This document shows, in pieces, positions 60,705 to 64,000 of a stretch of DNA of 64,000 bases (position 1 is its first letter; each line of letters starts with the position of its first letter). Source of the DNA: Pseudomonadota bacterium (GTDB lineage Bacteria; Pseudomonadota; Alphaproteobacteria; Rhodospirillales; Magnetospirillaceae); the NCBI GenBank assembly GCA_021847015.1, contig JAJZVW010000013.1, positions 39,082 to 103,081 on the forward strand, given 5' to 3'. The notes under the pieces are model-generated. The model was not told the DNA's origin, made no database searches, and saw only the letters and a list, made by a program, of their open reading frames with translations. A program made the position numbers and the translations under genes.

Positions 60705-61130
60705 ATGTCCTTCGGCAAACAGGTCCCCGGCTATTCCAAGCTGCCCAGCGGGGGCTGCCCCGCCGATACGGAAGCCTGGGCGCTGATCCAATGCGCCCGT
60801 CAGCTGTTCGAGGCGCAAACGGCCGCCGATCCGCAAACAGCGGTCAAGGACGCCTTGAACCTCAACATGAGGCTGTGGTCCATCTTCCAGGCCGAACTGA
60901 CCGCGCCGCATTGCACCACACCGGAGGACATCCGCGCCAACATGCTGACGCTGTGCCAGTTCGTCCACAAGCACAGCGTGGCGACGATGCTCGACGGCAC
61001 GCCCGACAAGATCAAGGTGCTGATCGACCTCGACCGCAACATCGCCGCCGGCCTCCTGGCCGGCAAGGAGAACGCGGCGGCCGAACAGGCCGCCGCCCTG
61101 GTCCCCGCATCCATCGACATCGTTGGCTGA
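60705..61130 (+). CDS. flaF: FlaF-family flagellar biosynthesis regulator
   Basis: A 141-aa helical cytoplasmic protein. The core NMRLWSIFQAEL, RANMLTLCQFVHKHSV and IKVLIDLDRNIAAGLLAG match FlaF, which is required for flagellin synthesis or secretion in Caulobacter and relatives and acts opposite FlbT. The N-terminus carries a less usual GYSKLPSGGCPADTEAW segment. No flbT or flagellin genes are adjacent. GGGGG about 9 nt upstream serves as the ribosome site. Confidence 0.8.
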   Translation: MSFGKQVPGYSKLPSGGCPADTEAWALIQCARQLFEAQTAADPQTAVKDALNLNMRLWSIFQAELTAPHCTTPEDIRANMLTLCQFVHKHSVATMLDGTPDKIKVLIDLDRNIAAGLLAGKENAAAEQAAALVPASIDIVG

Positions 61131-61170
61131 GAGTCTGTGAAAGACTGCCCATTCGGCTCGATTCCGCCGG

Positions 61171-61419
61171 TCAGTCGTGCCCGGCGAACGAGCAGGCGCC
61201 GCAGCCGCCCGGCATGCATGTCGGCGCCGCCGGGGCGGGAGCCGGCTCGCCCGCGCTCTTGGCCACGCGCGGCGCCATGATCGCCTTGCTCACGTCGCCG
61301 CCGCCGCATTCCGGACAGGTCAAGGTGCCGGCCGCACTGCGGCTGTCGTACTCGGCGCTGTTGGCGAACCATTCGTCGAAGACATGGCCTTTGGCGCATT
61401 GCAGACTGTAGAGGATCAT
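61171..61419 (-). CDS. DUF1178 zinc-ribbon-like protein
   Basis: An 82-aa protein of the DUF1178 family, found widely in Alpha- and Betaproteobacteria. The family start MILYSLQCAKGHVFDEWFANSA and a CPECGG zinc-ribbon pair are present. The C-terminus ends in a cysteine-rich CMPGGCGACSF tail. The function is unknown. The start at 61419 is supported by GAGGG 7 nt upstream. Confidence 0.87.
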   Translation of the reverse strand: MILYSLQCAKGHVFDEWFANSAEYDSRSAAGTLTCPECGGGDVSKAIMAPRVAKSAGEPAPAPAAPTCMPGGCGACSFAGHD

Positions 61420-61507
61420 CGGTTTTCCCTCGCTGTGCCTTCGCAAAAAGAGCGGATCGGGTTTTAGCGGACCTGCGCAAGCGAAGTCAAAGCCATCCCT
61501 CACGCCT

Positions 61508-61651
61508 CAGCGGTTCTCATTATGCGGCATCAGGGCATGTTGTCATCCCGAGGGAGCGGAGCGACTGAGGGATCCTTCACGCGAAAGTGCCGGAAAGATC
61601 CCTCGCCGTCGGCTCGGGATGACAGCGAAAAATGCATAATGAGAACCGCTG
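61508..61651 (+). mobile_element. Non-autonomous palindromic transposable element (MITE), copy B
   Basis: 144 bp, same orientation as copy A and differing from it at one base (in the CGCCGYCGG segment). Perfect 18-bp terminal inverted repeats. Flanked by a perfect 9-bp direct repeat CTCACGCCT (61499-61507 and 61652-61660). The right-hand copy of that repeat contains the xerD stop codon (minus strand TGA at 61653-61655). Confidence 0.92.
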
Positions 61652-61652
61652 C

Positions 61653-62561
61653 TCACGCCTTGCGCCCTAAGACCGCCAGCGGGTGATGCTCGCGCACCAG
61701 GCGCTGGCGGCCCTCGTCGAGAACGTGGGTGTAGATTTCCGTCGTGGCGATGTCGGCATGGCCCAGCATCTGCTGGAGACTGCGCAGGTCGGCGCCGTGG
61801 GCGAGCAGATGGCTGGCGAAGGAATGGCGCAGCACATGGGGCGACACACGCGACGGATCGAGGCCGGCGGCGGCGGCCAGACGCCCAAGCATCTTGGCGA
61901 AACCGCTGCGGGTCAGGTGTCCGGAGGCGCCGTGCGACGGAAACAGCCATTTCGACGGCACCTTGTCCAGCACCGTTTCGCGCGCCGCCTTCCACGCCTT
62001 CAGGGCGTCGCGGGCCGGGTCCGACAACGGCACCATCCGCTCCTTGCCGCCTTTGCCCCGCACCACCAGCACGGACGGATCGCGGGCCACGGCGGCGAGC
62101 GGCAATCCGACCAGTTCGGACACGCGCAGGCCGGTGGCGTACAGAAGCTCCAGCAGCGCCGTCGCCATCACCCCTTCCGTATCGGGCAGCGCCCGCCCCG
62201 CCTCCAGCAGGCTGGCCACCTCGGCCTCGGAGAGGTACTTGGGCAGCGGCCGCCCGAGACGCGGCGAGTCGAGCGCGGCGGTGGGATCGTCGCCGCGCAC
62301 CCGCTCCGCGAACAGGAAGCCGTAGAACTGGCGCAGGCAGGACAGCCGGCGGGCCTGGGTGCGGGCCGCCATGCCGATCGCGGCCTGATGGGCCAGATAG
62401 GCGCGGACGTCGCCGCTGGCCGCCGTTTCGGGAACGACTCCCCGCCGGGCCAGGAAGTCGGCGCAATCCTCAAGATCGCGGCCATAGGCATCCAGAGTGT
62501 TGGCGGCCGCCCCGCGTTCCGCCGCCAGCATTTCCAGGAAGCGTTCGACGTGCCGGGACAT
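61653..62561 (-). CDS. xerD: Site-specific tyrosine recombinase XerD
   Basis: A 302-aa recombinase resolving chromosome dimers at dif with XerC. An N-terminal core-binding SAM-like domain (about 1-95) precedes the catalytic domain. The catalytic set is complete: Arg in ATGLRVSELVGL, Lys in RGKGGKERMVPL, HxxR in HVLRHSFASHLL, then LGHADIATTEIYTHV with the final His and the nucleophile Tyr. GGAGGGG lies just before the ATG. It follows the helical protein gene by 16 bp. A transposable element abuts its stop codon. Confidence 0.94.
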   Translation of the reverse strand: MSRHVERFLEMLAAERGAAANTLDAYGRDLEDCADFLARRGVVPETAASGDVRAYLAHQAAIGMAARTQARRLSCLRQFYGFLFAERVRGDDPTAALDSPRLGRPLPKYLSEAEVASLLEAGRALPDTEGVMATALLELLYATGLRVSELVGLPLAAVARDPSVLVVRGKGGKERMVPLSDPARDALKAWKAARETVLDKVPSKWLFPSHGASGHLTRSGFAKMLGRLAAAAGLDPSRVSPHVLRHSFASHLLAHGADLRSLQQMLGHADIATTEIYTHVLDEGRQRLVREHHPLAVLGRKA

Positions 62562-62577
62562 CAGCCCCTCCGCCCCG

Positions 62578-64000
62578 TCATACCCCGTTGGCCAGCATGA
62601 TCTCCGCCGCCAAGCGGCGGGCATCGTCACCGAGGCCGACGGCGCCAAGGGCGGCCACCACCCGCGCGGCGGTATCGGGATCGACCTTGTCGAAGGCGGG
62701 GCCGTTCATGGCCGCCAGGGCGGCCAGCACCGTCCCGCCCACCCGCTTGTCGCGGGCGGAGGCGCCCAGCATTTGCGACAGCGCCGGGCCGATACCCACC
62801 GCCGACCGGGGGACCTCCAGAAGCGCGGCCATCTCCCCATCGGGCACCGGCTGCCCGGCGGCGGCGAGCAGCCCCAGCATCAGCACGGCATTGCGGGGAT
62901 CGACGGACTGCCGCCAGACGGCAAGCGCGGCCGGCGACGGGTCGCCCACGCCCCACAGCCGCGCCAGCGGCCACAACCGTGCCGCCTCCTTGACCGTGAC
63001 GGGATCGCGCGCGGCCAGGTCCAGCCATGGGGCTGCGGCCTGGGCGCGGCCGGCGATCAGCAGAATCCGCGCGGCCACCGGCGCGAAGCCGGACAGCGCC
63101 GGCTGCGGCGCCACCGACGCCACGACGGGGGCCAGCAACCGGGCCGCCGTCGCGGTGCTGCCGTTCTTCGCGGCGATCTCCATGGCCTTGGCGACGATGT
63201 CGGTGACCGAATCGGCGGTGCCGGCGGTCGCCCGCAACAGCAAGGCAAGGGCGCGCCCGGCCGGCAGGCCGCCCGCGCTCGCCAGCGGGGTCGCCAGTTC
63301 GTCGGCGGTGATGTCCACCGAATCCATCAGATGGCGCAGCGCCTCGGTGTCCAGCAGGCCCATGGACTCGGCGCGCAGGGCGGCGGCCAGACGAAGATCG
63401 CCCGGCGTCGCGGGCGATACGGCCAACGCGCGCACCACCGCCGGACGCGCGGTGGCGGCCACGTCCGGAGCCAGAGGCAGCTTGGCCGCCTGCATGGCCG
63501 CGAACTGGGTGGACGTCGGATCGCGCATAGACGCGACGAACCCTTTGGCCGGGGGCAGGCCGGCCAGCGTCTCGGCGGCGGCGATGAAACCGACATCCGC
63601 CGGTTTGCGGTCGCGCAGCAGGTCGAGGCCGAACGTGGCGCCCTGGGTATCGCCCGACGCGAATTGGCACAGAACCCGGGTCTCGGCCAGGGTCGCATCG
63701 GCCGCGCCGTCGTCGGCCGCGATGCCCGACGCGTCCCCGCAAGCGTCCTGGGTCCTGCCGGCGAGCAGCAGGGCGTCGATGCGGGTGCGCGCCAAAGCGG
63801 GGCTGCGCGCGGCCGCGGGCGCGGCGCCGGCCAGGGCGGCCGCGTCGTCGCCGCGGCCCAGCGCCAGAAGGCTTTGCACCCGCAGGTCCAGGAGCAGCGG
63901 CCCGCCGACGGGCGGCGATTCCTTGGGCGCGTCCGCGGCGGTCACCAGCAGGCGCCGCGCGAGGTTGCGCAGCGTCGGCGATTCGGTGGCGAGATCGGAA
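62578..64000 (-). CDS. Large Ala-rich helical-repeat protein, C-terminal part (runs off window)
   Basis: The frame is open from the right edge of the window for 473 codons to a TGA at 62578-62580. The visible protein is an Ala/Leu-rich alternation of short helices, for example DLRVQSLLALGRGDDAAALAGAAP and LAAMNGPAFDKVDPDTAARVVAALGAVGLG, resembling TPR/Sel1-like solenoids without a strict repeat. No signal or membrane segment lies in this part. Its position just upstream of xerD suggests co-transcription. No function can be assigned; the true start is outside the window (GTG at 63945 is internal). Confidence 0.75.
   Translation of the reverse strand, partial: SDLATESPTLRNLARRLLVTAADAPKESPPVGGPLLLDLRVQSLLALGRGDDAAALAGAAPAAARSPALARTRIDALLLAGRTQDACGDASGIAADDGAADATLAETRVLCQFASGDTQGATFGLDLLRDRKPADVGFIAAAETLAGLPPAKGFVASMRDPTSTQFAAMQAAKLPLAPDVAATARPAVVRALAVSPATPGDLRLAAALRAESMGLLDTEALRHLMDSVDITADELATPLASAGGLPAGRALALLLRATAGTADSVTDIVAKAMEIAAKNGSTATAARLLAPVVASVAPQPALSGFAPVAARILLIAGRAQAAAPWLDLAARDPVTVKEAARLWPLARLWGVGDPSPAALAVWRQSVDPRNAVLMLGLLAAAGQPVPDGEMAALLEVPRSAVGIGPALSQMLGASARDKRVGGTVLAALAAMNGPAFDKVDPDTAARVVAALGAVGLGDDARRLAAEIMLANGV

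Noticed and set aside
61653..62561. Tyrosine recombinase as the integrase of a mobile element
   Set aside because: Length, motifs and context fit housekeeping XerD. The adjacent MITE has 9-bp duplications, which point to a DDE-type transposase, not a tyrosine recombinase.

Overview
The window is a compact, high-GC chromosomal segment from an alphaproteobacterium. The best guess is order Rhodospirillales, near Magnetospirillum/Phaeospirillum. This rests on gene content (Irr, TIGR02302/DUF4175, DUF1150, DUF1178, FlaF, a two-domain cold shock protein), on the gene order tlpA / argH-lptM-lysA / zinc-ribbon / ftsE-ftsX and on rimP-nusA-ylxR-infB-rbfA-truB-rpsO-pnp. No tRNA, rRNA, CRISPR array, prophage or complete IS was seen; most of the segment looks like core genome.

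Layout. 1-8.2 kb: PAS-GGDEF diguanylate cyclase, Kup potassium transporter, a lone Rieske protein gene (petA), two lipoproteins, an Hsp20-DUF1150 heat-shock pair with a sigma32-like promoter and a possible RNA thermometer, and an NDUFA9-like NAD-binding protein. 8.2-20.3 kb, mostly minus strand: cytochrome c, pgi-mutL, a plus-strand nickel/cobalt transporter, dnaX-ybaB-recR, an EAL-type c-di-GMP protein and a UDP-glucuronate decarboxylase. 20.5-21.8 kb: a heme-monooxygenase-like gene, a PemK/AbrB toxin-antitoxin pair with a clear double operator, and an orphan XRE regulator. 21.8-28.8 kb: replication cluster dnaA-dnaN-recF-gyrB plus rpsT.

29-32.7 kb: repeats, a small unknown gene, ddpX, tsaB-rimI and a 2-hydroxyacid dehydrogenase. 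32.8-42.2 kb: an SH3 protein, then one long minus-strand run ftsE-ftsX-ydcF-plsC-GT39-PAP2 with translational overlaps, a zinc-ribbon protein and TIGR02302. 42.2-49.5 kb: lysA, lptM, argH, tlpA, irr, a stress-type membrane protein, a nitronate-monooxygenase relative and a glycerophosphodiesterase. 49.5-59.2 kb: the ribosome/transcription supercluster rimP to pnp, with an intrinsic terminator in the rimP leader. 59.4-64 kb: a cold shock protein, FlaF, DUF1178, xerD and a truncated helical protein.

The most notable non-gene signal is a family of ~144-bp palindromic non-autonomous transposable elements. There are three near-identical copies (28867, 60457, 61508), each with 18-bp or near-18-bp terminal inverted repeats and each flanked by a perfect 9-bp direct repeat. 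A shorter internal core (GTCATCCCGA...TCGGGATGAC) also occurs alone at 14351, 29072 and, more decayed, 30369. All function calls come from reading motifs in the translations; no database search was possible.
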